This document shows positions 34,210 to 42,338 of a DNA stretch of 64,000 bases, piece by piece. A program made the position numbers and the translations under genes. Source of the stretch: Nicoliella spurrieriana. Its GTDB lineage: Bacteria > Bacillota > Bacilli > Lactobacillales > Lactobacillaceae. The stretch is taken from positions 186,001-250,000 of the forward strand of contig NZ_CP093361.1 of assembly GCF_023380205.1 (NCBI RefSeq), read 5' to 3'. The notes below the pieces were generated by a model that had not been told where the DNA came from, made no database searches, and saw nothing but the letters and a program-made list of their open reading frames with translations. Numbering within the stretch: the first letter of the stretch is position 1; each line of letters starts with the position of its first letter.

Positions 34210-35007
34210 TTATTTAATCGTATCTAATTGTTTTTGAACTTGCGGTAACATTTTTTGAAGCGCAGCTTGTTTAGCCTGAGCCATTACCTGCTTTTTACCG
34301 TTTGCAGTCGCTTGCTTAACCACCGCTTGCTTTTCTTTGGCACTCATTGAAGGATTTTCCTTAGTTGCCTGCGCTAATTGCTTTTGAACGTAGGCTTGCA
34401 CCTGTTGTTGTAACATAGCTTGTTGTTGAGCCTGCGAACCACTAGCTTGCTTTTGCATCTTCGCTTGTTCTTGTTTCATGATGGTTGGCAATGCCTTTAC
34501 CTGCTTAGCATTTAGAACCATCCAATTTTTGGGTACATACAAAACATTAGTCCGATGATAAACGGATGGCTTTTGTGCAAAATTGTACATGAACCGTTCA
34601 AAACCATTCTTATATTCCCAACGCGTCGTCTTCGTAACTAATTTAGCGTGCTTTAAGTTCCCTTGCTTTACAACTACGTTAGTAACGTCAGTATCTGGCT
34701 TAAGCGTCCGCTTAGAACTGCCACTCTTATAAACCAATGCCTTATCCTTACTATTGCTTTGCCCCACTGGTTGATCAACTACCATGCTTAATTCAGGAGA
34801 TAGCGATGCAACCTTAGTGGTCATCGTCGTTGTTGTAACCTTGTGCATCCCATAGTGATACTTAAAGTTAGCGACTGATAATGACATCACACCAATCAAT
34901 AGTGCTGTAAAAATAACATTTAAAATAAAATGCAGTGGTTGTTTACTAACCAAGTTCCAAGATAAGAAGAACAGGACCGCAATAATAACCAATAATGCAA
35001 TAATCAT
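34210..35007 (-). CDS. DUF4811 membrane protein, partner of the MFS transporter
   Basis: 265-residue DUF4811 protein. It has two N-terminal membrane helices (about residues 2-18 and 28-48), a beta-rich extracellular part, and a C-terminal half (about 165-265) rich in Gln, Ala and Lys that is likely helical or coiled. DUF4811 genes regularly follow LmrB-like MFS transporter genes in lactobacilli. Here its ATG overlaps the transporter stop (TAATG), so the two are translationally coupled. Its molecular role is unknown; an accessory function in efflux is inferred from context. Confidence 0.82.
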   Translation of the reverse strand: MIIALLVIIAVLFFLSWNLVSKQPLHFILNVIFTALLIGVMSLSVANFKYHYGMHKVTTTTMTTKVASLSPELSMVVDQPVGQSNSKDKALVYKSGSSKRTLKPDTDVTNVVVKQGNLKHAKLVTKTTRWEYKNGFERFMYNFAQKPSVYHRTNVLYVPKNWMVLNAKQVKALPTIMKQEQAKMQKQASGSQAQQQAMLQQQVQAYVQKQLAQATKENPSMSAKEKQAVVKQATANGKKQVMAQAKQAALQKMLPQVQKQLDTIK

Positions 35008-36476
35008 TATTTATTGCCCCCCTTCACGTTTTCTGGAATACTCTTCCCGCGCTTGATCAAGAACGTAAAGGCCAACCCAATGATTCCAAAGATAAATGCA
35101 ACTAAGAACGCAGCGTGGTAACCACTCAAAACAGCGTCTAACATCTTAGACTTATATTGAAGTGGATCGACCGTTAATAAGTGGTGCGCTGGTTTAGCAT
35201 TATTAGTCACATTGGTTAAAACAGAAGTCATCACCGCAGTGGCCATCGAACTAGCTACCTGTCTTAAGGTATTATTGGCAGCAGTCCCATGGTTCATCAT
35301 GTTAACTTGAAGTGCATTCATACTGTAAGTGGTAATCGTCATCATTGACATCGCAATCCCACATGACCGAATTGCATAAATCACTACCACATACATAATC
35401 GGCATATCAGTAGTAATGAAGAAAAACGGAATGGTTCCAATCGATAGAAGTAAGAATCCACTAATCCCTAAATACCGTGCCCCGTATTTATCAAAAATTC
35501 GGCCGGTAAATGGACTTAATACCCCGATCATCATGGCCCCTGCCAACAACGTTAATCCAGAATGAAAGGCATTATAACCACGAACAATTTGTAGGTATAG
35601 TGGTAAAATCATTTCAAATCCAATCATTGACATCATTGCCAATGCTCCGATAATGGACCCCACACTAAATTGCTTGGATCTAAATACGTTTAAGTTCACC
35701 AATGGGTTATCAGTTCTAAATTCACGCAGAATAAATAAGATAATAAAGATAATCCCAATTACTAAGGTGCTAATAACTAAAGAACTACCCCATCCCTTAT
35801 CACCAACGGATGAGAATGCATACAATGCGCTCCCAAATCCAATCGTTGATAGTAGCAAGGATGAAAAGTCCAACTTAGTCTTGCTAGTGGGCAGAATTGG
35901 CTTCATCGTCCAGAGACTAATGATAATTACAATTCCAACAATCGGGATGATCATCCCAAATAAATCACGCCATTGCGCATTCACAATAATCCAACCAGAA
36001 ACGGTAGGCCCAATTGCAGGGGCTAACCCAATTACAATTCCAGATAGTCCCATCGCAGTCCCCCGTTTTTCAGCAGGGAAAATTGATAACATAATCGTTT
36101 GTAACATTGGCATGGAGATCCCCACTCCGACGGCTTGAATCAACCGTCCTGATAGCAATGTTGCAAAATTAGGAGCAGCAAAACACATTACCGTTCCAAT
36201 TTCAAAAATCACCATTGCAGAAATGTATAGCCACTTCGTATTAAAGCGACCAGACAACCATGCAGTCACTGGAATTAAAATTCCATTGACCATTAAGAAT
36301 CCACTGGTCAACCATTGAACAGTGGATGTATCGATATCAAACACACTCATTAACTTTGGGTATGCAGTCGCTAAGAGCGTTTGATTTAAAACGGTACAAA
36401 ATGTACCAATTAAAAGGAAAATCACTAATAGCATTCTGCTATATGGTTTTCCGTTTTGGTCTAACGGCTTATCCAT
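35007..36476 (-). CDS. DHA2-family multidrug MFS transporter (LmrB/EmrB-like)
   Basis: 489-residue proton-driven drug exporter with about 14 predicted membrane helices. It has the N-terminal LNQTLLATAYPKL motif typical of DHA2 members, the GRLIQAVGVGISMP segment (motif B/C-like) near residue 105, and GIVIGLAPAIGPTVSGWI near 140. ATG at 36476 has AAGGA eight bases upstream; the longer frame adds ten residues. It is divergent from a MerR regulator across a palindromic operator, implying drug- or ligand-induced control. Confidence 0.9.
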   Translation of the reverse strand: MDKPLDQNGKPYSRMLLVIFLLIGTFCTVLNQTLLATAYPKLMSVFDIDTSTVQWLTSGFLMVNGILIPVTAWLSGRFNTKWLYISAMVIFEIGTVMCFAAPNFATLLSGRLIQAVGVGISMPMLQTIMLSIFPAEKRGTAMGLSGIVIGLAPAIGPTVSGWIIVNAQWRDLFGMIIPIVGIVIIISLWTMKPILPTSKTKLDFSSLLLSTIGFGSALYAFSSVGDKGWGSSLVISTLVIGIIFIILFILREFRTDNPLVNLNVFRSKQFSVGSIIGALAMMSMIGFEMILPLYLQIVRGYNAFHSGLTLLAGAMMIGVLSPFTGRIFDKYGARYLGISGFLLLSIGTIPFFFITTDMPIMYVVVIYAIRSCGIAMSMMTITTYSMNALQVNMMNHGTAANNTLRQVASSMATAVMTSVLTNVTNNAKPAHHLLTVDPLQYKSKMLDAVLSGYHAAFLVAFIFGIIGLAFTFLIKRGKSIPENVKGGNK

Positions 36477-36500
36477 TAGAATAGTCCTTCTTTCTATAAA

Positions 36501-36530
36501 TAACATAGTTAAATATTGCTTTCTATGTTA
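36501..36530. repeat. 8-bp inverted repeat in the transporter leader
   Basis: TAACATAG (36501-36508) and CTATGTTA (36523-36530) flank 14 bases in the 5' leader of the transporter gene. It could be a second operator or a leader hairpin; no T-run follows. Confidence 0.4.
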
Positions 36531-36548
36531 ATAAATTTAGCACTAGCT

Positions 36549-36595
36549 AATATCATTGTCAACTAAATTGACAATGATATTAAATACGATATAAT
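36549..36595. promoter_or_regulatory. Divergent promoters with perfect palindromic operator
   Basis: AATATCATTGTCAA (36549-36562) and TTGACAATGATATT (36568-36581) are perfect 14-bp arms around CTAAA. Each arm contains a TTGACA -35 box, one per direction. On the plus strand TTGACA (36568-36573) is 16 bases from TATAAT (36590-36595), driving the MerR gene. On the minus strand TTGACA (36562-36557) is 17 bases from TAAATT, driving the transporter. A dimeric regulator here would cover both -35 boxes at once. Confidence 0.8.
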
Positions 36596-36655
36596 AATTA
36601 TATGTTATTCAAGTTCGTTTTAATCAATCTAAATTAACGAAAGGAAGCCCCCACT

Positions 36656-37114
36656 ATGGATGGTAAAGCAAATTCATTTTCTGAAATCAGTAGCCACCTG
36701 TTCGAAATGTTCAAACGAGATGATTTTTCATTTGGAATTGGTGATATCGCAAATTATGCTAAAATTCCGCAAAGTAAACTTCGCTACTGGGAAAAATGTG
36801 GTTACATTAAATCAGAAAAATGTAGTCGCAACCAAAATCGTAAGTATTCATACCATACGTTAATGAAGGTCCAATTAATTAAATCATATTTAGAATCTGG
36901 ATTTACCCTCAGTAAAGCAGCTGAAAAAGCTGCCCAATTTACTAGTTATAACCTAATTTTAGTCAATATGATAAAAAGGCGAATTAAAGAAATTGGCACC
37001 ATTGATGGCTGCCCTGCAATTAACATGGGGCCATTGGAAGATGATCCCACCAAATCAATTTATTTCATTGATGATAATAGTAATATTAAGGCTCTAATTA
37101 AAAATAATGAATAA
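36656..37114 (+). CDS. MerR-family transcriptional regulator
   Basis: 152-residue regulator. The MerR helix-turn-helix spans about residues 25-95 (FGIGDIANYAKIPQSKLRYWEKCGYI, then SRNQNRKYS). The C-terminal part is short, without the cysteines of metal-sensing MerR proteins, so an organic ligand is more likely. It is divergent from the MFS exporter with a shared palindromic promoter, so it is the probable regulator of that operon and of itself. It ends at its own terminator. Confidence 0.87.
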   Translation: MDGKANSFSEISSHLFEMFKRDDFSFGIGDIANYAKIPQSKLRYWEKCGYIKSEKCSRNQNRKYSYHTLMKVQLIKSYLESGFTLSKAAEKAAQFTSYNLILVNMIKRRIKEIGTIDGCPAINMGPLEDDPTKSIYFIDDNSNIKALIKNNE

Positions 37115-37118
37115 TGTT

Positions 37119-37156
37119 AAAACTTCCATTTTGAAATGATAATTTGGAAGTTTTTT
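37119..37156 (+). terminator. Terminator of the MerR gene
   Basis: AACTTCCA (37121-37128) pairs with TGGAAGTT (37145-37152), followed by TTTT. Confidence 0.8.
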
Positions 37157-37213
37157 GATTATTAAAATTAATCTATTAAAGCGATAAGAATCTTAAAATA
37201 TGTTATGATAATA

Positions 37214-37327
37214 AGGATTAGGCAATCTAATTATTGCCGTATTATGCTAATCCCGGTGGTATTCCATCTGGATAAAAATCTTTCATCGGGAAATAACCTT
37301 CCCAGTTTTCAAGGAGGAAAACTATTT
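37214..37327 (+). promoter_or_regulatory. Structured 5' leader of the PNAG-type operon with hairpin-held ribosome-binding site
   Basis: A TATGAT -10-like box at 37204-37209 suggests transcription from about 37214. The leader then holds three stems. The first pairs GGATTA/TAATCC (37215-37220 with 37248-37253) with inner GGCAAT/ATTGCC. The second pairs CCCGGTGG/TCATCGGG (37252-37259 with 37283-37290) with G-U wobbles. The third pairs AGTTTTC/GAAAACT (37304-37310 with 37317-37323) and displays the AAGGAG ribosome-binding site in its loop. No known riboswitch class was recognised; function is inferred. Confidence 0.55.
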
Positions 37328-38548
37328 ATGTGGTTCAGTCAAATGATTAGCGATTTTATCTTTGGTTACCCGGTAATGGTATCGGTAGTTTGGATCGTTG
37401 GTTGTATCTTTAAGGAGTGGACACTTCGGCACGAACCTGATAATGAAGCTGATCATCAACCATTGGTTTCAATTCTAGTTCCAGCTCATAACGAACATGA
37501 TACCCTAGCCGAAGCTGTAAAATCACTTTCTAATCTAACTTATTCAAATTATGAAATCGTTCTGATCGATGATAAAAGTTCTGATGACACATTAGAAATC
37601 ATGCATCGCTTAAAGCAGGAGTATCAATCCCAATTCAACGTCCAAATCGTTGCCATTCCAGTTAATCAAGGAAAGGCTAACGCAATGAATCAGGGACTAA
37701 AAGTGGCAAATGGTGAATATCTTTTAGGAATTGATTCTGATTCAGTATTGGATCCCGATTCATTATCATACGTTGTGAAAACACTCAATAATAATCCTAA
37801 GGCGGGAGCGGTTGCTGGCAAGCCAGTCGTTAGAAATCGCACTACCATTTTAGGACGCCTGCAACTCCTCGAATACATTGGAGTTATCGACATTATTAAA
37901 CGAGCTGAATCATTTCTAACCGGTAAAATTACCACTGTTTCTGGGGTAATCGTTGGGTTTAGAAAGGCAGCGGTTGAGTCAGTTAATGGTTGGAACACCA
38001 AGGTAATGACCGAAGATATTGACATTACATGGCGTCTATACAGGAAAAACTGGCAAGTGCTATACAATCCTAACATTATTTGTTGGATCTTAGTTCCCGA
38101 AAATGTCCGTAATTTAATTAAGCAACGCCAAAGATGGGCCCGGGGAGGACTAGAGGTGCTTTCTGGAAATCGGGACATGCTGATTCATGGAAAACTAAGT
38201 GAGAAGTTCTTACTATCTGAAACCATCGTTAGTAACGCATGGGCAGTTATTACGATTTTAAGTACCATTACTTACATCCTAACGTTTGTCTTAGACCACA
38301 ACCTAACGCTAGACGGGAACATTTTATTATTCATGTTGTTAGTTAGTTTTACCCAGTTCTTAATTAGCTTTGCTTTTTCCAAGAAAAGTACCTTTATGAA
38401 TTGGAGCGACTTTCTACTCCTCCCCGCCTACATTATGTACTATTGGATTATCAATTTAATTAGTTGTATCTACGCCATGATTTCATTCTTCTTGGATCCT
38501 GATCACGTTGGAACATGGCGCAGTCCAGATCGGGGGCGTAAAAATTGA
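37328..38548 (+). CDS. pgaC: Poly-beta-1,6-N-acetylglucosamine synthase-like glycosyltransferase (IcaA/PgaC)
   Basis: 406-residue processive GT2 enzyme of the IcaA/PgaC type: one N-terminal helix (about 12-28), a GT2 domain from about 45, and two to three C-terminal helices (about 300-395). Catalytic signatures are VPAHNE near 52, DDKSSDD near 84, DSDS near 137, TED near 230 and QRQRW near 275. It polymerises UDP-GlcNAc, supplied by glmU, into an exported polymer. ATG at 37328 with AAGGAGG is the start; the longer frame upstream overlaps the leader. It is first in a three-gene operon. Confidence 0.88.
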   Translation: MWFSQMISDFIFGYPVMVSVVWIVGCIFKEWTLRHEPDNEADHQPLVSILVPAHNEHDTLAEAVKSLSNLTYSNYEIVLIDDKSSDDTLEIMHRLKQEYQSQFNVQIVAIPVNQGKANAMNQGLKVANGEYLLGIDSDSVLDPDSLSYVVKTLNNNPKAGAVAGKPVVRNRTTILGRLQLLEYIGVIDIIKRAESFLTGKITTVSGVIVGFRKAAVESVNGWNTKVMTEDIDITWRLYRKNWQVLYNPNIICWILVPENVRNLIKQRQRWARGGLEVLSGNRDMLIHGKLSEKFLLSETIVSNAWAVITILSTITYILTFVLDHNLTLDGNILLFMLLVSFTQFLISFAFSKKSTFMNWSDFLLLPAYIMYYWIINLISCIYAMISFFLDPDHVGTWRSPDRGRKN

Positions 38549-38856
38549 ATCATCAACCACAGTATAACTTCGTAATTCGTAGAAAAAATAGTCCCGGTAG
38601 AAGGATTTGGAATTTCTGCATATTCGCTGCGCTTTGGTCAGCAGTATTATTTATCTTTTATGTTAACTATGGATTTATCTTCGACTTATATACAGATAAT
38701 TTAGTTACCTACTACCTACTACTTAATCTAAACTACGGATTTTATTTTGGGTTAATGGAAGCTGTTTTGATCTTTGGAATTGGAACGCTTATCTTTAGCT
38801 TCTATCGGATTAGGAAGATGCGGAGGAATCAAAGCAATGACACGCAGGACTCGTAA
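38545..38856 (+). CDS. Small two-helix membrane protein, probable PgaD/IcaD-like synthase partner
   Basis: 103-residue protein with two membrane helices (about residues 25-46 and 67-87) and basic ends. Size, topology and position between the synthase and the deacetylase match the IcaD/PgaD accessory subunit that binds the GT2 synthase, although sequence similarity is too low to be certain by eye. The TTG start overlaps the synthase stop codon, implying coupled translation. It overlaps the deacetylase start by 20 bases. Confidence 0.7.
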   Translation: MNHQPQYNFVIRRKNSPGRRIWNFCIFAALWSAVLFIFYVNYGFIFDLYTDNLVTYYLLLNLNYGFYFGLMEAVLIFGIGTLIFSFYRIRKMRRNQSNDTQDS

Positions 38857-39727
38857 ACTTATCGTTTGGATCATCGCCATTTTAATTATTTTGGGAATGT
38901 CATTGACCGTTCATCGAACGGTTCAATATGATAAGGGTCAAAGTACCAACTACGCCCTTGATAAAAAAACACAAGCAAAGAAAAATGGAATTTTAGTTTT
39001 TTGTTACCACCGAATTATTAACGATGACCTTGGCGTAAATGTGGTTAAGGCATTGTCCGATAATTCTCAACTACATGACTTTGCGGTAACTTCGACCCAG
39101 TTCAAAAAACAAATGAAATTTCTAAAGGACCATAAAATTAGGGTCATTAGCGGCCAACAAATGTATGAAATGGTAAATAACCATACGCCCATTAAGGGAA
39201 AATATGCAGTCCTAACATTTGATGATATTGACCGCTCCACCATTGAAAATGCAATGCCAGTAATGGAAAAGTACAAGTTCCCATTCACGACGTTCATTGT
39301 GACTGGAAACACCGGTCGTTATCGTGAGGGCTCTAAGTTCGCTACTTGGAAGAATATTTTGGCAGCCAAGAAAAAGGCTGGTAACCTCCAAAGCCTAGAA
39401 CTCCACACTAACGATATGCACTACCTGACCAAAAGGTTAGTGCCCATCATTGAAAAACCGGATGAATACAACCGCTTTACTCGTGACTTCATCACTAGTC
39501 AACGCATTATGCATAGTAAGACCGGTCAATTCGGAACTGCATTTGCATATCCATATGGTGGTGGAACTACTAAGACCACTAACTTCTTAAATTCACAGAA
39601 CTTACAGTGGGTCGCCACTTTAAATACCGGGGTCGTAAATGATAATACCAATCTAATGTACACCCCCCGGATGATTATTAATAACGATAGTTGGCCAAGT
39701 ATCCACAAGTGGTTCTCCACGAAATAA
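38837..39727 (+). CDS. icaB: Polysaccharide deacetylase, IcaB/PgaB-like
   Basis: 296-residue extracellular or membrane-anchored carbohydrate esterase 4: an N-terminal helix (about residues 7-25), then a NodB domain. LVFCYHRI is near residue 57, the catalytic/metal motif TFDDID near 123, the metal-ligand motif LHTNDMH near 192 and AYPYGGG near 235. The order and the HTNDMH pattern fit IcaB rather than peptidoglycan deacetylases. Partial deacetylation makes PNAG positively charged and retains it on the cell. ATG at 38837 follows GGAGGAA. Confidence 0.85.
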   Translation: MTRRTRKLIVWIIAILIILGMSLTVHRTVQYDKGQSTNYALDKKTQAKKNGILVFCYHRIINDDLGVNVVKALSDNSQLHDFAVTSTQFKKQMKFLKDHKIRVISGQQMYEMVNNHTPIKGKYAVLTFDDIDRSTIENAMPVMEKYKFPFTTFIVTGNTGRYREGSKFATWKNILAAKKKAGNLQSLELHTNDMHYLTKRLVPIIEKPDEYNRFTRDFITSQRIMHSKTGQFGTAFAYPYGGGTTKTTNFLNSQNLQWVATLNTGVVNDNTNLMYTPRMIINNDSWPSIHKWFSTK

Positions 39728-39728
39728 T

Positions 39729-39759
39729 AAAAAAGAGCGCTGTAGGCGCTCTTTTTTTA
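39729..39759. terminator. Bidirectional terminator after the deacetylase gene
   Basis: AAAAAAGAGCGC and GCGCTCTTTTTTT form a stem with A- and T-runs, serving the convergent deacetylase and membrane-protein genes. Confidence 0.9.
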
Positions 39760-39764
39760 TGCCA

Positions 39765-41492
39765 TTAATTTAATTTTTTAACTAACCGCCGGATTCCATC
39801 ACCAATTAGCACTAGCCAACTAATAATCGAAACCCAAATCAATACCCTAAACCAACCTGCACTTTGGTATCTAATCGTCAGTCGATTAACGCCCGGTTTA
39901 CCGTTAATGATCATCGTTCCAATCGAGGTGATTTTCACCCGATTTAACTGCTTACCATTTAACGTTACGATTGAGTGGGTATACTTAGCAACCGGTAACT
40001 TATGCGCCCGATTTTGATTACTATGATTGACCCATTCAACGGTCATCACACCGTTTTTAACGCGCCGCCACTTAGCCTTTAAATTCGGCATAATTACTGC
40101 CTTCCGATATTTAAGGTAGGGGTGAAACGCACCGTAATCAAATACGGAAATTTTCCGTTTAACTGGCATGTAGTCAGGAGTTGACTTAGTTGCTAATCGT
40201 AAAATGGTCTGCGGATTATCTGAACGAAGTGCTGCCCGTAGTTTATTGGGATCATTAGTGGTTACGTGTGTATTTCGTTTACTAATCAGGACCTGCTCAG
40301 AATTAAACACCGTATTTTTATAACGAAGGTGAACAAGACACTTTCCAATTGCCAATAACATAATTAATCCAATTAAAGTGGTTACAAGTATTCGAGGCCA
40401 CTTAATTGATTGGTCAGACAACATGATTCCCACAGCTAGGTACAATAAAACATACGGAATTACTAAAAACCGAATCGGATTTTGAATAACTGAATCCACT
40501 GCTGGAACTAATTTAGATAATAATGCCCACGGAAAGAAACTGGTGGGAATCCATAGAAAAAATAAGCCGTTTAAAATAATCACCCTGGTTGCTAATTCCA
40601 TCTGTCGCCACTTAACGATGAGATAAACTAACGCCATTATAAAAATAATCAGTGTTGAATTCCCTAACCGCGTCGTTCCACTTAAAAAGTGAAGCGTATC
40701 CTGTGCAAGGTGTGTATCAGGAAAAACTGGTAATAAGTGATTAGATGAAAATAACTCCAGCATTGCTCCCCACATGTTAAATGACAACAGTAAGGTTAAG
40801 CCAATCGCTTTAAGCAAGTCAATGCTCATTTGTTTCCGGTGATTCGTGGTCAACCAACCGGTTACGAAAAATGGAATTAACGCCATTGCACAAATTGCAC
40901 TGGTGGCATTATGCACTTCTAATACTAACGTCATTGATAGTGATAATTTAATCCATTTGATTTGGTGGTTACGCATCATCTCAGTTCCGCACAGCATCAC
41001 TAATGGGACGAATGCAGCCCCCCAGGCTGTAAATTGTTGTCCGTTAATCCAGTATAAAATGGGCGTTGAAAACATGTAACAAATTGAAATTAATACGGAC
41101 CAGCTTTTTCGAACGTTATTCTTTATTGATAAGTGGTACATTAAAGCACCACTAACAATTAATAATATCACCGAACTCACAATTTGATAACGGACCCAGT
41201 TCTTTGTAATTAGCAATAATAATCCATTTAAATATGCAAATAACGGACCATAGACCGCATTAACCACCCGTCCTGATTGTCCAAACCCAAAAAAAGATTG
41301 AAAGTAACTGTAGCTGCCGGTTTTAATTTGCATCATTGCATCATAAAAGCGATTCATATGAAACAATGAGTCAATTCCAACGTAAGCTGAATTAGCGATC
41401 CACTGGGGAATCATTATAAGCATTGATAGTCCCACAATTAAAAGATACGGAAATATCACTCGCCAGTTAATCTTGGCATTAAGCGATTTCAT
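39765..41492 (-). CDS. Large polytopic membrane protein (6-pyruvoyl-tetrahydropterin-synthase-related / YfhO-like)
   Basis: 575-residue protein with about 12 predicted helices, a GT-C-like early loop (VGIDSLFHMNRFYDAM near residues 38-53), and an extracellular beta-rich section (about 410-545) before a last helix. The layout resembles lactobacillar membrane proteins labelled PTPS-related and YfhO-like proteins, which are linked to cell-surface glycosylation. The exact function cannot be read. ATG at 41492 has GGGAAG upstream; the longer frame adds 19 residues. It is convergent with the PNAG-type operon, so a polysaccharide-related role is possible but unproven. Confidence 0.72.
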   Translation of the reverse strand: MKSLNAKINWRVIFPYLLIVGLSMLIMIPQWIANSAYVGIDSLFHMNRFYDAMMQIKTGSYSYFQSFFGFGQSGRVVNAVYGPLFAYLNGLLLLITKNWVRYQIVSSVILLIVSGALMYHLSIKNNVRKSWSVLISICYMFSTPILYWINGQQFTAWGAAFVPLVMLCGTEMMRNHQIKWIKLSLSMTLVLEVHNATSAICAMALIPFFVTGWLTTNHRKQMSIDLLKAIGLTLLLSFNMWGAMLELFSSNHLLPVFPDTHLAQDTLHFLSGTTRLGNSTLIIFIMALVYLIVKWRQMELATRVIILNGLFFLWIPTSFFPWALLSKLVPAVDSVIQNPIRFLVIPYVLLYLAVGIMLSDQSIKWPRILVTTLIGLIMLLAIGKCLVHLRYKNTVFNSEQVLISKRNTHVTTNDPNKLRAALRSDNPQTILRLATKSTPDYMPVKRKISVFDYGAFHPYLKYRKAVIMPNLKAKWRRVKNGVMTVEWVNHSNQNRAHKLPVAKYTHSIVTLNGKQLNRVKITSIGTMIINGKPGVNRLTIRYQSAGWFRVLIWVSIISWLVLIGDGIRRLVKKLN

Positions 41493-41526
41493 ACCATTCA
41501 CTTCCCTGATTAAAATGCGTAAAAAA

Positions 41527-41562
41527 TAAGGTAATTGAATGGGGCGCACCCGATCAATTACC
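41527..41562 (-). terminator. Terminator of gpmA
   Basis: On the minus strand GGTAATTGA pairs with TCAATTACC around a GC-rich loop, followed by TTATTTTTT. Confidence 0.8.
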
Positions 41563-41575
41563 CTATTTTAAAAAA

Positions 41576-42268
41576 TTAGTCGTCTAATTTAGTCTTGTTA
41601 GTAACCTTAAGCTTATCATCAAAGTCATAAACAACTGGTTCACCAGTCTTCATTTCTAAGTCCATGATATCATCATCACTGATTCGTTCAATGTACTTAC
41701 TCAAAGCACGAAGTGAATTTCCATGAGCTGCAATAATAACGTTCTTGCCGTCTAATAACTTAGGTGCGATTTGGTCTTCCCAAAGGGGCATCACTCTTTC
41801 GAGGGTTACCTTGAGGTTTTCACCTGCAGGAATTAAGTTTGGATCTAAGTCGGCGTAACGACGGTCTTTCTTAGCAGAGTAAGGAGAGTCATCTGGAAGC
41901 AATGGAGGAAGTGTATCGTATGAACGACGCCAAATGTGGACTTGTTCGTCTCCATATTGTTCAGCAGTTTCTTTCTTGTTAAGTCCTTGTAACTTTCCGT
42001 AATGACGTTCGTTTAAACGCCAAGTCTTAGTTTCAGGAACCCACAATTGGTCTGATTCTTCTAAAGCAAAGTGTAAAGTCTTGATTGCACGGGTCAATAC
42101 TGAAGTGAAGGCATAGTCAAATTCAAGACCGTGTTCCTTCAATAATTTACCTGCGTTTTTGGCTTCTTCAACACCCTTGTCGCTTAAATCAACGTCAACC
42201 CAACCAGTAAATTGGTTAGATAGGTTCCATTGACTTTGTCCATGACGAATTAATACAAGTTTTGCCAT
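41576..42268 (-). CDS. gpmA: 2,3-bisphosphoglycerate-dependent phosphoglycerate mutase
   Basis: Glycolytic enzyme interconverting 3- and 2-phosphoglycerate. The 230-residue protein has the phosphohistidine motif [10 protein letters not shown] near residues 5-14, [10 protein letters not shown] near 84-93 and the second catalytic His in [10 protein letters not shown] near 180. ATG at 42268 ([10 protein letters not shown]) is the family start; the three residues ahead of it are dropped. It is monocistronic with its own terminator. Confidence 0.96.
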   Translation of the reverse strand: MAKLVLIRHGQSQWNLSNQFTGWVDVDLSDKGVEEAKNAGKLLKEHGLEFDYAFTSVLTRAIKTLHFALEESDQLWVPETKTWRLNERHYGKLQGLNKKETAEQYGDEQVHIWRRSYDTLPPLLPDDSPYSAKKDRRYADLDPNLIPAGENLKVTLERVMPLWEDQIAPKLLDGKNVIIAAHGNSLRALSKYIERISDDDIMDLEMKTGEPVVYDFDDKLKVTNKTKLDD

Positions 42269-42338
42269 AAGTTCCAAACCTCTTTCTATTTATAATTAAA
42301 TTAATACAGAATTCATAATAATGATACACCATCTACCG

